A stretch of 64,000 bases of DNA from Isoperla grammatica (GCA_945910005.1 OX246745.1:7418765-7482764); one strand, 5' to 3'; numbered from the stretch's first letter, positions 31,456-43,590 are shown. Numbers and translations are program-made. The notes: generated by a model from the letters alone, not told the origin.

Positions 31456-32348
31456 CAGTCTATAGATGCAACAGGGCCGAGGTCCCACTAGTGCAAATTT
31501 AATAATCTGTATAATATGTAATTATTGTAGAATGATTCGCGATTGAAGAGCTTAGATACGCTTCCTAGCGGGAAAACTGTTCTCTAAAGCCAAGGAGTAC
31601 TGCCGTAGCCGCTCGCGTCTATTGCTTTGTGCGGATTGGACGACATTACACCTTGTTTGTAAACAAAGACCACCACAAGTACTCTTTGTAAACGCCATGT
31701 TAAACCGTGACGCCATGATAATTCGTCCTTGAGAGAGCGATTAGGGTCTAGTGCAATACACAAGAATAAAAATAATAACATATTTTTTGGACAACGCATT
31801 AATTTATCTTCAATATTACATTTTGCACTCACGTTACGCAAAAGTAAAACTATTACCAGTAAGCAGACCAAACGCGAGGTCTTGTCCGAAATTTCGTTTT
31901 CAAATTCTGGTCACACTAACATCGAACTGAACTGGTCTACATAATATGTTGTTATTGCCACATAAAACGACGCAATCCAGTCAATCACAATTGAAACTCG
32001 TGAGATAAGTAATTGTTCTTTTTCTTACAGTTAAGTGGGTAAACAAGGTGATTCGCCGTGATCAGTTTCCGGGTGGGAAGTCATGACTCATGACCCCTGA
32101 ATTGGATGGATGGGCGGGCGGGGACTCAGACATCCGTGTACGAATATGACCCACTTGGAGACTTTGTATTCTCTATGTGGGTGTAGGTGTGACGTGTTAT
32201 GTTACTTATCACTGTAACAAACCGTAACACTTCGAACTAGGAAAGTAAGCCACGGTGGACAATCGGGTATTACGCCCTATTCAATCCCTTCGGTAGGCGC
32301 AACACTGATCCAATTAGATGACAACAGTGTCGCATTGTTACATTTGGT
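31456..32348. other. Spacer, no gene recognised
   Basis: Mixed composition, with no open frame that shows a domain, no RNA gene and no repeat edge that I can support. Confidence 0.5.
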
Positions 32349-32453
<105 letters not shown>

Positions 32454-33394
32454 GTGGAGTGGAGTGGCGTGGCGTGGCGTGGCGTGGCGTGGCGTGGAGT
32501 GGAGTGGAGTGGAGTGGAGTGGAGTGGAGTGGAGTGGAGTGGAGTGGAGTGGAGTGGAGTGGAGTGGAGTGGAGTGGAGTGGAGTGGAGTGGAGTGGAGT
32601 GGAGTGGAGTGGAGTGGAGTGGAGTGGAGTGGAGTGGAGTGGAGTGGAGTGGAGTGGAGTGGAGTGGAGTGGAGTGGAGTGGAGTGGAGTGGAGTGGAGT
32701 GGAGTGGAGTGGAGTGGAGTGGAGTGGAGTGGAGTGGAGTGGAGTGGAGTGGAGTGGAGTGGAGTGGAGTGGAGTGGAGTGGAGTGGAGTGGAGTGGAGT
32801 GGAGTGGAGTGGAGTGGAGTGGAGTGGAGTGGAGTGGAGTGGAGTGGAGTGGAGTGGAGTGGAGTGGAGTGGAGTGGAGTGGAGTGGAGTGGAGTGGAGT
32901 GGAGTGGAGTGGAGTGGAGTGGAGTGGAGTGGAGTGGAGTGGAGTGGAGTGGCGTGGCGTGGCGTGGCGTGGCGTGGCGTGGCGTGGCGTGGCGTGGCGT
33001 GGCGTGGCGTGGCGTGGCGTGGCGTGGCGTGGCGTGGCGTGGCGTGGCGTGGCGTGGCGTGGCGTGGCGTGGCGTGGCGTGGCGTGGCGTGGCGTGGCGT
33101 GGCGTGGCGTGGCGTGGCGTGGCGTGGCGTGGCGTGGCGTGGCGTGGCGTGGCGTGGCGTGGCGTGGCGTGGCGTGGCGTGGCGTGGCGTGGAGTGGAGT
33201 GGAGTGGAATGGAGTGGAGTGGAGTGGAGTGGAGTGGAGTGGAGTGGCGTGGCGTGGCGTGGCGTGGCGTGGCGTGGCGTGGCGTGGAGTGGAGTGGAGT
33301 GAAGTGGCGTGGCGTGGCGTGGGGTGGAGTGGAGTGGCGTGGGGTGGAGTGGAGTGGCGTGGCGTGGCGTGGCGTGGCGTGGCGTGGCGTGGCG
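32454..33394. repeat. GGAGT/GGCGT pentamer satellite with block structure
   Basis: About 188 pentamers differing at one position (A or C). Order: two or three GGAGT, six GGCGT, about 91 GGAGT (to about 32951), about 48 GGCGT (to about 33190), then short alternating blocks with rare GGAAT, GAAGT and GGGGT variants to 33394. Because the unit contains no stop in several frames, open frames of 280-384 codons run through it on both strands. They are not genes. G-rich strand bias is complete. Confidence 0.97.
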
Positions 33395-33646
33395 ATAGTC
33401 TTATTCACGTGTGTGTGTGTGTGGTGTGTTACGTGTGCGGACAGTAATCCTGTCGGTCTTGGCTGCTCGTGACAACTTGTTTCTCGAGGTCTTCTCGTGA
33501 ACTAACAACCTCACGTGGCCGCTGAACATGTGAACAATATGTGAGCCGCGTGCCTCAGACGTCGATACATTACGCCACCACATACTGTCGAGATCCTGGA
33601 AATGTATTTCTATTATTTATATTTATACCGTCTTATCAGTATTGTT

Positions 33647-33847
33647 TGCCAGTGTAGTTGGAGTTGGACGCTGTCGTTTACACGTTGTTCTGGAGTAAGC
33701 CCCGGTCTCTGCGGTCCAGGTTCGAATCCTGGATTAGGCATGGATATCATGTGGCGTTTTTTCATCTTTATAAGTACCAACTCATCGTTTCGATTATGAC
33801 TGTTGCCAAAATATTATACGTAGGGCCCAAATATCATCATCATTATA
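33647..33847 (+). mobile_element. tRNA-derived SINE, family 1, best copy
   Basis: The tRNA-like head spans about 33647-33740. TGCC at its start pairs with GGCA at its end. TAGTTGGAGTTGG is A-box-like. CCAGGTTCGAATCCTGG is a perfect T-arm with a B box. The length of about 94 nt would fit a tRNA with a long variable arm (leucine- or serine-like). The body begins ATGGATATCATGTGGCG, and the element ends near ATATCATCATCATTATAG. Related copies lie at 15755-15905, 39325-39425 and 43405-43500. Non-autonomous; its LINE partner is not visible here. Confidence 0.8.
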
Positions 33848-33955
33848 GTTAACGTATTAATTTAATTAATTTTAATCGAGGACAATAATTACAACTGTAA
33901 AACATAAAGAGGAAAAAACATTAAACAGAATCACTCAAAATAGAACGAGAGAACA

Positions 33956-34024
33956 TTAATAATATTATTAATAATAATAATAATAATAATGATAATAATA
34001 ATTATAATAATAATAATTATAATA

Positions 34025-34115
<91 letters not shown>

Positions 34116-34142
34116 TAGTTATAATATTAGTTATAACAATAA
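33956..34142. repeat. (AAT)n microsatellite
   Basis: AAT array with GAT, TTAT and AGT interruptions and a pure centre. The poly-Ile frames on both strands are artefacts. Confidence 0.96.
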
Positions 34143-36262
34143 TAATAATGATTGAAAAGGAAGAAAGAAAGAAAGAAAGACGGATAAATTGACATAAGAA
34201 ATACACACGACTGGAAAGAAGGCAAGCATATAAGCATACTTATATAATCACACCGTGTGCCAGTGTGTAATTGTGAGGTTGTCACTCTACCGGAGGGGTT
34301 GGGGGGGGGGGGGGGGTGATGTCGCCTACGTGGAAGAGTGGGTGGGTTGGGGGTGCTTGTTGCGTGGGAGGGTTGGTAGGGGAGCTGAAGGGAGGACTTC
34401 GCACAACTATTCATATTTGTAACACATTGGTATAGAGCTAAGTAAAATTCGCGTTACAAAATAAAATGAAAGTGGAGTTATACCCCTAAAAATGATATCT
34501 AGATGAGACGTAGAAATAACGCGATTTGGAGCTTTAACCACGAAATCCACGAAATATCTTTGTATTCGCGAAATAAGACCGAAATAACGAAATATTGGCA
34601 AAACAATAAGTGTAAGTGTAAGAACGATCGCACAGAAGAATTTAAAATATAAAGATAATAAATGGAAAGTACTGTTTATACACACGAATGACTCGTCTTT
34701 ATTTGAGTGATATGCGCCTTAAAAAACGACACCGCCAAAACGCGAAATTTACATTTTGAAAAATAATATTTGGGAAAAAATAAAACCATTTCTGTATGGC
34801 TCTACACATTGGAAATAATTAAGACATCCGAGAGTTGAGATTCACATTACAAGTGATAGGGTGTATTGACGTCAGTGACAAAATAACCAACGCAGCGACG
34901 AAGGATTACGCTTTTATTTGTCCCCAACTATAATCAGTATTATTTCTTCTCAGAAAGGTTTTCAACAGACAAACAACACGTGCTTCCATTTTCGAGTTGT
35001 GAGACGAGCGCCCTTTGTAGTCGTTCTCGAAACCATTTCTATACAGTCTACTACGAAAATGATTTCTAACCTTTTATGAATAGTCCTATACATTCTTTTA
35101 TGTATAACAGAAAATCTTCCAAAGAGACGACACCTATTGTTGAGCGTTTTGAAGAAACCTTCTCTGACGCAAACAAGAGTCAAGGGAGTCAAGGCCCCCG
35201 ACAGATCTCAAACATCTTCTGACATTTCATTTATTACAAATAACAAATAGATTTTTCAAATAGCTTTAAAATGCATTGGGACACACACTATTGACTTACT
35301 ATTAAGGGGTTCCAGTATGTGTTACCACTTGTGCACTGAATAACATTAGGATTTTACAGATTAAAACTATTTACGATAGACATGTCATACTATTTTAACA
35401 ATAAAGAGCAAAACTGCAAATAAGTTATTTTAAATGCCTAAAAATTTTAGATATTTGAAATTTTAACCTATCAGCTCCCAACTCGCAGTACTCGACGCCA
35501 TTTCTGATGGGGATCATCCATAATTAACTTAAATAATATTATTTAATTGTAACTGGGTTTCAAGTATTCGTTTTATTTCTTCTCCTGATGCATCAACAGC
35601 CACGTTTTACTATATTTTAAATTGTTGTCTGCTTTTACATTTTTCAAGTCTGCTGGAATAGTTACAGACATTAGGGCCAAGTCATGTATGTCAATACTTA
35701 GCTATGTTATCTGATAAGCTCGATATTTTCTTCGGGTAATATGAGTTTTCCCCAATTTTAATGGTGTTATTATTGCGATATGTCGTATAAGTTACTTTCA
35801 GTTCATTATCACATGGATTTCTAACATTTAGTTAGTAATTACTCAAGTGTAGAATTGATATCCCACATCCTTCAAGCAATAATCTAGCTGTTTGTATCAT
35901 ATTATATAGAAAATAATATTGAAATGATCATTTATATAAGAGGAAAGGTTTGACATTGTCAGGGTTTCCCTTACATAAGTTGCTGTCTGGAATGCTATTA
36001 GCGGGCCGAGTAAGTTACATAAACATCTAGGGATATATAATAGGATTGGCCTCACGTGTGGGAGGCACGTGGATCAAGCTGCTTTACCCGCGTGATGCGT
36101 CGACTTCACAACACACATTATGTCACGTGTTTGTTCTCCGTGTTCATCACCTTCCTAGTTCCTACAATAGCCACTATAAGTTATTTATTCAATCTGAATC
36201 CAATCCAAACGGAGTTTGTGAGGAGAAAATCGTTAAACTACGATAATTTGAAATAATAGACT
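34143..36262. other. Spacer, no gene recognised
   Basis: A short GAAA tract lies at about 34157-34180 and a G-run at about 34301-34317, within a G-rich patch to 34395. The remainder is AT-rich with no gene, tRNA-like sequence or transposon end. Confidence 0.5.
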
Positions 36263-36503
36263 ATTTTAAAAATGATCCAGGTATCTATTCTTGTTCCTCC
36301 CCACGGTCCTCTAAATCTTCAAGAACAACAATACACAACAATTAAAAATGTGAAATCAAGGGTAATAGATGAAGATCTTGTGTCCATCAATGAACCTTGA
36401 TATAACATTTGACAGCTCATGTTTGATTATTCTACGTTGTTTTTGTAACGATTTAGGGGGCCGTGTGAGGAACAAGAATAGATACCTGGGTAATTTTTAA
36501 AAT
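36263..36503. mobile_element. MITE-like inverted-repeat element, 241 bp
   Basis: The left arm ATTTTAAAAATGATCCAGGT and following TATCTATTCTTGTTCCTC match the inverse complement of the right end (GAACAAGAATAGATACCTGG, then GTAATTTTTAAAAT). The arms are about 50 bp with a few differences, extending to CTAAATC. No coding capacity. No clear target-site duplication, so the superfamily is not assigned. Confidence 0.8.
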
Positions 36504-36877
36504 GATCTTTGGACGGTTGCATTAAGCTTGTTGTCTTTGCGCGTGCTTATTACTTTCATACCGAGCCATGACTCCTACTGAAGGAGTGAAGTTGCAGCAT
36601 TGTTGAGAACTCGGTGTCACTTAAGAGTTTCAAGGTTTGGGGGAGGGGGTGTTTGAGTCCTGGGCAGTTGTAGTAACTCCGTCGAACTCATTTGTGAAGG
36701 AACTTTCCATCGGAATAGACATAGAAGAAAGAAAAAAAGGGGGGGGGGGTGGGGGGTGTAAGCCACAGTGGTTACCAGACGGGGCCACTATCTAAGTCTG
36801 CCACTATCTAAGAGTGGAAGACGAACACTGTGTCATACGAGGGAGGATAATGGAAAAGAACAGTCATCAATCACGTA

Positions 36878-36935
36878 CTTGGGATTCGAACCCACCACCC
36901 TATTTAGTTATGTATGGCTCGGGCCTGCTGCACAC
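36878..36935 (-). mobile_element. tRNA-like fragment
   Basis: Minus-strand GGTGGGTTCGAATCCCAAG is a strong B box with a paired T-arm (TGGG...CCCA). Upstream CCATACATAACTAAATAGGG resembles the fragment at 27535. The A-box region is weak. Confidence 0.45.
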
Positions 36936-37094
36936 AATCATAAGACACACAACTAAAGGGGTTTTATAAGACAAGTAAGGGCAACTTGCTCCTTTTTTTC
37001 GGTGCAAGTATCTAGCAAAACAATAAGAATTATATCTACTCAATAATACAATAAAATATAAAATCAAAATTAAAAAATAATCAAAATAAATAAT

Positions 37095-37322
<228 letters not shown>

Positions 37323-37848
37323 TTATAATGACAAATGTTACCAAAAACAAAATAAAGCTGGCTGCTTAATTCGTTGTCGTACTTACAATTTTAGATATTA
37401 TATATATATTTTTTTTAAAGAAATGTCAATGGGTATATATATATACAAGTGTTAAAACAACCATAGTAATAAAATAAGAACTCTATTTTTGGCGCCTGGG
37501 GATTGATTGAGCGTAGAAGAAATAAATTCCGAATTTCTTGTGGAAATAATTCTGATACTTTTTACTTAGTGTATTCACGAGGACTTTATTCTATGGAACA
37601 ATGTGACCTCACTAAATCGTTGGGAGCGTGACCTAGTACAGCTATGCACGTTTCCAAGAACGTGACCCATCCCCCCCCCCCCAGGAGCCGTGAGGTAACT
37701 CTTACAGGGTTACCTCTTACCGCACTGTTAGCAGCTGTGAGACTACCCAGGGAAGCCACATAAAACCACCGACCTTGTAACGTTACGTCTCCTATAATTG
37801 TTATTAGACAGGTCATCGTTGTCACGTGATCTGTCGCTTCTGATCTTT
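37323..37848. other. Spacer, no gene recognised
   Basis: TA-rich stretches at about 37400-37445 and a C-run at about 37669-37682. No gene. Confidence 0.5.
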
Positions 37849-37851
37849 AAA

Positions 37852-38656
37852 GGGATATGACAAGAAAGTAAAAAAATCATATGTATTCTTATCTATGACA
37901 AATAATGAAACATAAGTGTAAATAAGTTCCTCAAGGGATATTCAGACAGGAAAGTAAAAAAAATCATATGAATTCTTATCTATGAGAATTAATGAAACAT
38001 AAGTGTAAATAAGTTCCTCGAGGGATATTCAGTCAAGAAAGTAAAAAAAAATTATAGGTATTCTTATGCATGAGAAATGATACATACGTGTAAATAAGTT
38101 CCTCGAGGGATATTCAGTTAAGAAAGTAAAAAAAAAAAATTATAGGTATTCTTATGCATGAGAAATGATACATACGTGTAAATAAGTTTCTCGAGGGATA
38201 TTCAGTCAAAAAAGTTAAAACAATCATATGTACTTATCTATGAGAAATAATGATACATAAGTAGTGATACGTGAAAATAGCATTTTCAATTGTAATTTTA
38301 AAGCGTTTTGTAGCATCTATTTTTTTGCCAAGATTAAAAAACTTGTGAATGAAGTTTTCTCAAATTTTTATTTTTAAATCATGTCATACTATTAAAATTA
38401 AAATCAACCAAATTGCATTTATCATAAACAAAGTATAGTTACTATGTTAAATATAATAAAATAGGAACAGAAAAACCTTAGTTTCTACTGAAAAATAGCG
38501 CTTTGTAGCATCTATACACAAAACGCTATTTTCACGTATCTCTATACATAAGTGTAAATAAGTTACTCAAGGGATATTCAGTCAAGAAAGTATAAAACAA
38601 TCATATGTATTCTTATCTATGAGAATTAATGATACATAAGTGTAAAAAAAAAGTTC
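37852..38656. repeat. Minisatellite, about 85-bp unit, six copies, split by a MITE
   Basis: GGGATAT starts recur at about 37852, 37935, 38022, 38107 and 38195, and again at 38571. Each unit contains GAAAGTAAAAAAATCATATG, TTCTTATCTATGAGAA and ACATAAGTGTAAATAAG. Removing the 281-bp insertion and its 10-bp duplication at 38253-38553 restores an 85-bp spacing between copies five and six. The array is non-coding. Confidence 0.94.
38263..38543. mobile_element. MITE, 281 bp, inserted in the 85-bp minisatellite
   Basis: Ends AGTGATACGTGAAAATAGC and its inverse GCTATTTTCACGTATCTCT match except for one base. The 10-bp direct repeat ATACATAAGT flanks it (38253-38262 and 38544-38553), a sequence each minisatellite unit normally has once. 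A 9-10-bp duplication suggests a Mutator-like family, but this is an inference. GCGTTTTGTAGCATCTAT near the left also recurs near the right end as GCGCTTTGTAGCATCTAT, in the same orientation. No coding capacity. Confidence 0.9.
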
Positions 38657-39324
38657 CTACCCCATGAAAGAAGGAAAAAATTAACGAAATTGTATAATTT
38701 GGCCTAGTGTTGATAAGAAATTATTTTTCCTATGGGAATTACCATGTACATGATTTTCACCCCTGAGGAACAAGACCAAGTAAAAGAGATACAAAAGTTC
38801 GGGTCTTTGATATGAACGTAGGAGTTCTTTAGCTTGATTAATATGTAACTTGAGTTGAATAATTTTCTTAAATTATGTTTTAATTCGGTTAGTTCTGAAC
38901 TCTGAACCCGGGCGATCACGTACATACTAAATTGCAATTGTTTAGCAACTTTCCCAAATCATACGATTTCTTTAATTTTTGTCCTTCGTTCTCTTTAGAG
39001 CAGAAACTTTTTTTACACATATGTACCATTATTTCTCCTAGATGGGAATACGTATGATTTTTGTAGTTTTTTTTGTCTGAATACCCCTTTAAGAATAAGA
39101 GAACGACTTCCGACAACGACCGGTTATTAAAATGGCGGGGTCTTTTCTAGTAAAATAGTAAAATAGTAGGCCACTAGTTTTCTTTACATTATGAACTGCT
39201 CTCTCATATTTATACTGTTAGTTATTTTTTAGTTATTAATTATATTTACTAGTAATTTTGTCATTTTTTATTATTATCTTAGTGTATCATTTTGTTTTCA
39301 TTGTTGCAGAAATATGATACTTTG
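38657..39324. other. AT-rich spacer, no gene recognised
   Basis: Short minus-strand open frames with no recognisable domain. No RNA or transposon feature. Confidence 0.5.
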
Positions 39325-39425
39325 GGCATGAATGTCCTGTGGCGTTTTTCCATCTTCATATAATCATCCACTCATCGTCTCGATTAGCATTGTTGCATAA
39401 ATATGAGACATTAAATCCCGTTACC
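39325..39425 (+). mobile_element. SINE family 1, body fragment
   Basis: GGCATGAATGTCCTGTGGCG, then TTTTTCCATCTTCATATAAT and CACTCATCGTCTCGATTA, match the body of the copy at 33740-33847. The tRNA-like head is missing. Downstream there is a C-run and then unrelated sequence. Confidence 0.65.
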
Positions 39426-40655
39426 CCCCCATCATTGAATCAAATGACAATTGCATTGAGATAAGTGTGTATGGATGTGTATTGTGTAGCCTACTACTGT
39501 GTTTATCAACGCGTGACGCCAGCCACGTGGCTTGTCAGGGGTGGAGGGGGGGGGGGGGGGGTAAAGGTAGCTATGACGTCACCGTAATCACCTGAGATCA
39601 CAATCACCGACATGTTGAGTCACAACACAGTCAAGGCAACAAGTCCTGATCGATGCCTTATTATTACAAACATCATCATGTATATACGCGTTATATGTAT
39701 ACCTACAGTCATACACCCACTGAATATCGTTTGTTATATGTTTTACTCTTCTCTTTCTTTTCTTCATCTTTGGAACGGAAGTCCTGAATACCAATTTCTC
39801 TGGAAATTATTATATATTTCCTCACGAATGAATTCTTACGGTCTGACGAATGGCTGATTAAAATTCGATATGATGACGCACACGCTGGGTCTATGACAAC
39901 TTTTTGCCCTCTATCCGTATCGAAGAGAAATTCTATAAGGGGTGTAAGTGGCTCGGTGCAAAAGTGACCCAACTGGCCACGTTATGAATATCAAATTTTG
40001 TGCATGGCCAACTGATGAATAACGTTCAGAGCATGATATCTTTTTATGATGCTGTATAATCTTTTTTTAAATAAGTATAAATAATTAAATAAAATTACAT
40101 TAAATAATAATAATTTTTTATGATGCTGTATAAAAGCGCCGGATGGAGAAGGGGGGGGGGGGGGAACTCCCACTCCCCCTCACCGGCCGCTACTAAGTTG
40201 CTAATATGTTTATTTTTTTTGTAAAATGCTCAATAACTTATAAGTAATAGAACAAAAAATGTAAGGTTTGATATATTAATACGTATTAGGAAAATAATAT
40301 AGTGTTCTTATAATCAAACAGAAACCAAAAAAATGCAGAAAGCAGTGAAAAAACGTTTACAATAGGTACTAAAATCGTAAAGAAGATAAAGAGAAAAATG
40401 TACATACATCAGTAACAAAAACATGCAAACAAGTTACTTTAGAGTAAATTATGTACATATACAAAACGAGAAATAAACGGAACATACAAAACATAGATAA
40501 AATCTATTATTATCTTCGTGAATACAATTGAGAAATATCACAAGAAAAGCAAGGTAGCACAATAATCCTGACACATTTTAATTAGTTACAATTAATATGT
40601 TGTTCGAAGCATTTGGCAAACCACGGGACAAATTTATGTCAGGTTTGGCTGTACA
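39426..40655. other. Spacer, no gene recognised
   Basis: G-runs at about 39546-39561 and 40151-40164. TTTTTTATGATGCTGTATAA occurs twice, near 40041 and 40116, suggesting a local duplication. No gene. Confidence 0.5.
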
Positions 40656-40735
40656 GACACTATAGCCAGAATCGAACCGATGACATCCCGAATTTGAGTA
40701 TCTCCTGTTAAGCACTGAGCCATCTCTACCGACAG
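40656..40735 (-). mobile_element. tRNA-like sequence (SINE head-like)
   Basis: On the minus strand GATGGCTCAGTGCTTAAC (A-box region) precedes CATCGGTTCGATTCTGG (B box) at tRNA-like spacing. I could not draw a complete cloverleaf, so this is more likely a SINE head or a tRNA pseudogene than a working tRNA gene. Confidence 0.55.
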
Positions 40736-41336
40736 TAAGTGTCAATCAACACCAGTGATTCTATCAGCTACACAACGGGCTTAAAAAGTAAAAAAAATAT
40801 ATATATTTACGGTCGATATTTTATTTCTTTGGTAATTATTAATTATTAAATTTAAAATAGAATAACAATCGTAACGATAACAAACTGTGAATGTTTTTAA
40901 AGCCATTGTTTAGCTGATACAAAACCAAAGACAGGATTAGAATCACTTCTTCAATATTTAGAAGCGCTTTCATGATAATTATAATACAAAAACATTAATT
41001 TTGGGCGGTTTTAATACCCTTCACCTTAAAAGTGAAATACTCTTTCCTTTTACTACGCGGCACGAGGAAGTATCACAGGCACGATGCGTGTATGGATCTC
41101 AACCATCAGAGCTGGTTTTCTGTCGCTTTTGGGCAAAGGAAAAGTTTCAGTACCGAAAAGATGTTGTTGTTGATGATATTTGGGCGAGAGATTTCACGGC
41201 CAATGACGTGGTGACGAAATACTGATGTAGTAGAAAGTCTGGTATAAGAATGACGCACGAGCTATTCATACGTAATCGTGGAGAAGGTTCCAGTTGTCAG
41301 TTGTTGTGTGAATGGCGCCGTTTTATTCCTTGTTGC

Positions 41337-41936
41337 CAGGACGACGATGGTAATGGGTCCGTTCAATCGAATAGAACGTGAAAGCAATAGAATCGGAAAC
41401 GAATAGAAAAGTAATCGGTTAGAATGTTGAGTGGGGATGGTTTTTGAGAACGCTCGTCCATCTCTGGCAACACTGTATGTTAGTAATCTTAATCTTTTTG
41501 GGTAATACACGTTTTATTTGATTTTTTTGCTTTTTATAAGGGAATTAATGATTCTGCTCGTTTCCGTAGTATGTTCTGTTGGTTTCACATTCTAGTAGTT
41601 TCCACAGCTTTTCTGATCGTTTCCATCACTTTTTGGTTCGTTTCCACATCTTTTCTTTCAGTTTCCGCAGTATTTTCTGTTGGTTTCACAGTCTAACCTA
41701 ACCTAACCAATAGAATGTGAAACCAACAGAAAATACTGCGGAAACTATCAGAAACATTAATTCTATCAAACGTCGATTACACACCCAAAAGATTACAGTG
41801 TTGCCAGAGATGGACGAGCTCTCTAGCAAACCATCCCCACTCCTCGTTCTAACCGATTACTTTTCTATTCGTTTCCGAATCTATTGGTTTCAGATTCTAT
41901 TCGATTGATAACGGACCCATTAGCATCGTCGTCGGC
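41337..41936. mobile_element. Foldback element, about 600 bp
   Basis: The left arm starts near GACGACGATGGTAATGGGTC and includes ATCGGAAACGAATAGAAAAG, TGGGGATGGTTT and GTCCATCTCTGGCAACACTG. The right arm carries these in inverse complement and reverse order, ending CATTAGCATCGTCGTCGG. Arms exceed 180 bp with scattered differences. The centre has several copies of TTCTGTTGGTTTCACA and TTTCC motifs in both orientations around CTAACCTAACCTAACC. No coding capacity and no clear target-site duplication. Confidence 0.85.
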
Positions 41937-42701
41937 AGTCCAGGTTAGTGGAGGAATCTATATGACTGGTCAAAGTTACGCCGTCCTTTCGGATGGGACG
42001 TAATGCCGATGGTCTCCTTGGTACTTTTCGACGGGAGTAGGCTACGTGTCGGTACCAGACTTCCCCTCCTCCATTCCTGATGATCATTCATCAATCATCA
42101 CTCATCAGGCTAAAGAGGGCACTGTAACCTACACTGGCCTTTATAGTTTCAATCAAATAAAACAATAAAATAGTAATAATGGAAAATTTATAGACTTGCA
42201 ATATGGGTTTACTCTTTGTCGTAGCACCAAAAGCAAAGGGTGATTTTAAAATGCTTAAAAAAGTCTCTATACATTGCTTTAAATTGTCACACAAGGGAGT
42301 GAAACTAATGGCGTTCCCTGAGGAATGCAACGCTATATTTTATGGGCGTTAATAAGTTTAAATAATTATATTCATTTTTTTAAATGATTTGCTTCAATTT
42401 TAAAGTGTGTGTTTAAATACATCACAATAGTTACAAATCAAACAATATTTTTCTTTTGTTTTACCAATCATACCGCTGCCGGTGATTTCATTTCGCGATT
42501 ATCTAGTTTAAAATTGATCAATTCATGCTCACTTTGTAACATTTAATCATTTGTACACATCGCGGAAATATTTTGATTCACGTAATAATAATGTGTTTCG
42601 TTGTTCAGTATGCAAATGTATGGCATAAATACACTATTGAATTGCAATGGAGGTGGGTGTAAGTAACCCTATAAGGCCAACGCAACGACTACGTATGTAA
42701 C
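41937..42701. other. Spacer, no gene recognised
   Basis: AT-rich from 42100 on. No open frame with a known domain. Confidence 0.5.
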
Positions 42702-42704
42702 TAA

Positions 42705-42843
42705 GGCCGGATTTTGCAGTCGATCATTAACGGGGCCGTTAGCTGACGGTCCGTTATCTGCATAGGGTTTGTTGGGTTACAGACTACGGACCGTCAGCTA
42801 ACGGCCCCGTTAACGACCCGTTTACCGATTGAAAAACCGGGCC
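42705..42843. mobile_element. PIF/Harbinger-like MITE, 139 bp, copy 1
   Basis: Almost fully palindromic: GGCCGGATTTTGCAGTCG at the left against CCGATTGAAAAACCGGGCC at the right, with GGGGCCGTTAGCTGACGGTC in each arm. Flanks are TAA on the left and TTA on the right. It has the same length and arm sequence as the element at 43213-43351. Confidence 0.85.
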
Positions 42844-43212
42844 TTAGGTACTTAGCCAAAAGAAAACAAGAGTACGAATATGTGAGTATACGTTTATAGC
42901 ACTTGTATAAAAACTATACCATCTAGGCACCAACCAATGAAATGTTTGAACAGTTAAATGCATATCTTGTCAATTGTTCATGTGAACAAAGATCAGCTGT
43001 CTCGTCTGAATGGTTTTGCGTTGACTTACGTGTATGTCATGTCATGTCATTATTATGTTACCGTTGAATAACCTCATTAGGCCTACTTTAGTAATCCATG
43101 CATTAGAGATGAAGAAATTGAATAGGGGTCAGAATCGATTGTTTTGTTAGCCTATACTCGAAACAAACGAAATGCATAAGACATACAATAAGAGTGTCAC
43201 TACAAACACTTA

Positions 43213-43351
43213 GGCCTGGTTTTTCAATCGGTTAACGGGTCGTTAACGGGGCCATTAGCTGACGGTCCGTAATCTGTAACCCAACAAATCCAATGCAGAT
43301 AATGGACCGTCAACTAACGGCCCCGTTAATGGCCGATTGAAAAACCAGGCC
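43213..43351. mobile_element. PIF/Harbinger-like MITE, 139 bp, copy 2
   Basis: Ends GGCCTGGTTTTTCAATCGG and its inverse CCGATTGAAAAACCAGGCC are exact. The 3-bp direct repeat TTA flanks both sides (43210-43212 and 43352-43354), which fits the TWA target of PIF/Harbinger transposons. The centre shares the GTTAGCTGACGGTCCGT block with copy 1. No coding capacity. Confidence 0.88.
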
Positions 43352-43389
43352 TTAGTTAAACATTTAATAACTATATTTTCGAGAATAGA

Positions 43390-43500
43390 GCCGCTGCCTT
43401 TTGGGTATGAATGACATTTGGCGTTTTGTTCACTTATCGCTTCGATTAACAAGCACAATTTCTAAATTTTGAGAATTGAGACCTCATATTATCGTTTTGC
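43390..43500 (+). mobile_element. SINE family 1, body fragment
   Basis: GGGTATGAATGACATTTGGCG, then TTCACTTATCGCTTCGATTA, follows the body of the copies at 33740 and 39330 with more divergence. The head is missing. Confidence 0.5.
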
Positions 43501-43590
43501 ACTTTTCACATGTCACGGTCCTCTTGTGTAACCATCTTCTTGTGTATCCTCCAGTGAAACCTTCAGTTTCCAAGATCTATAGAACTGTTT

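Noticed and set aside
41694..41710. CTAACCTAACCTAACC as an interstitial telomere repeat
   Set aside because: Only about three copies of a five-base unit, inside the hinge of a foldback element; too short to support a telomere origin.
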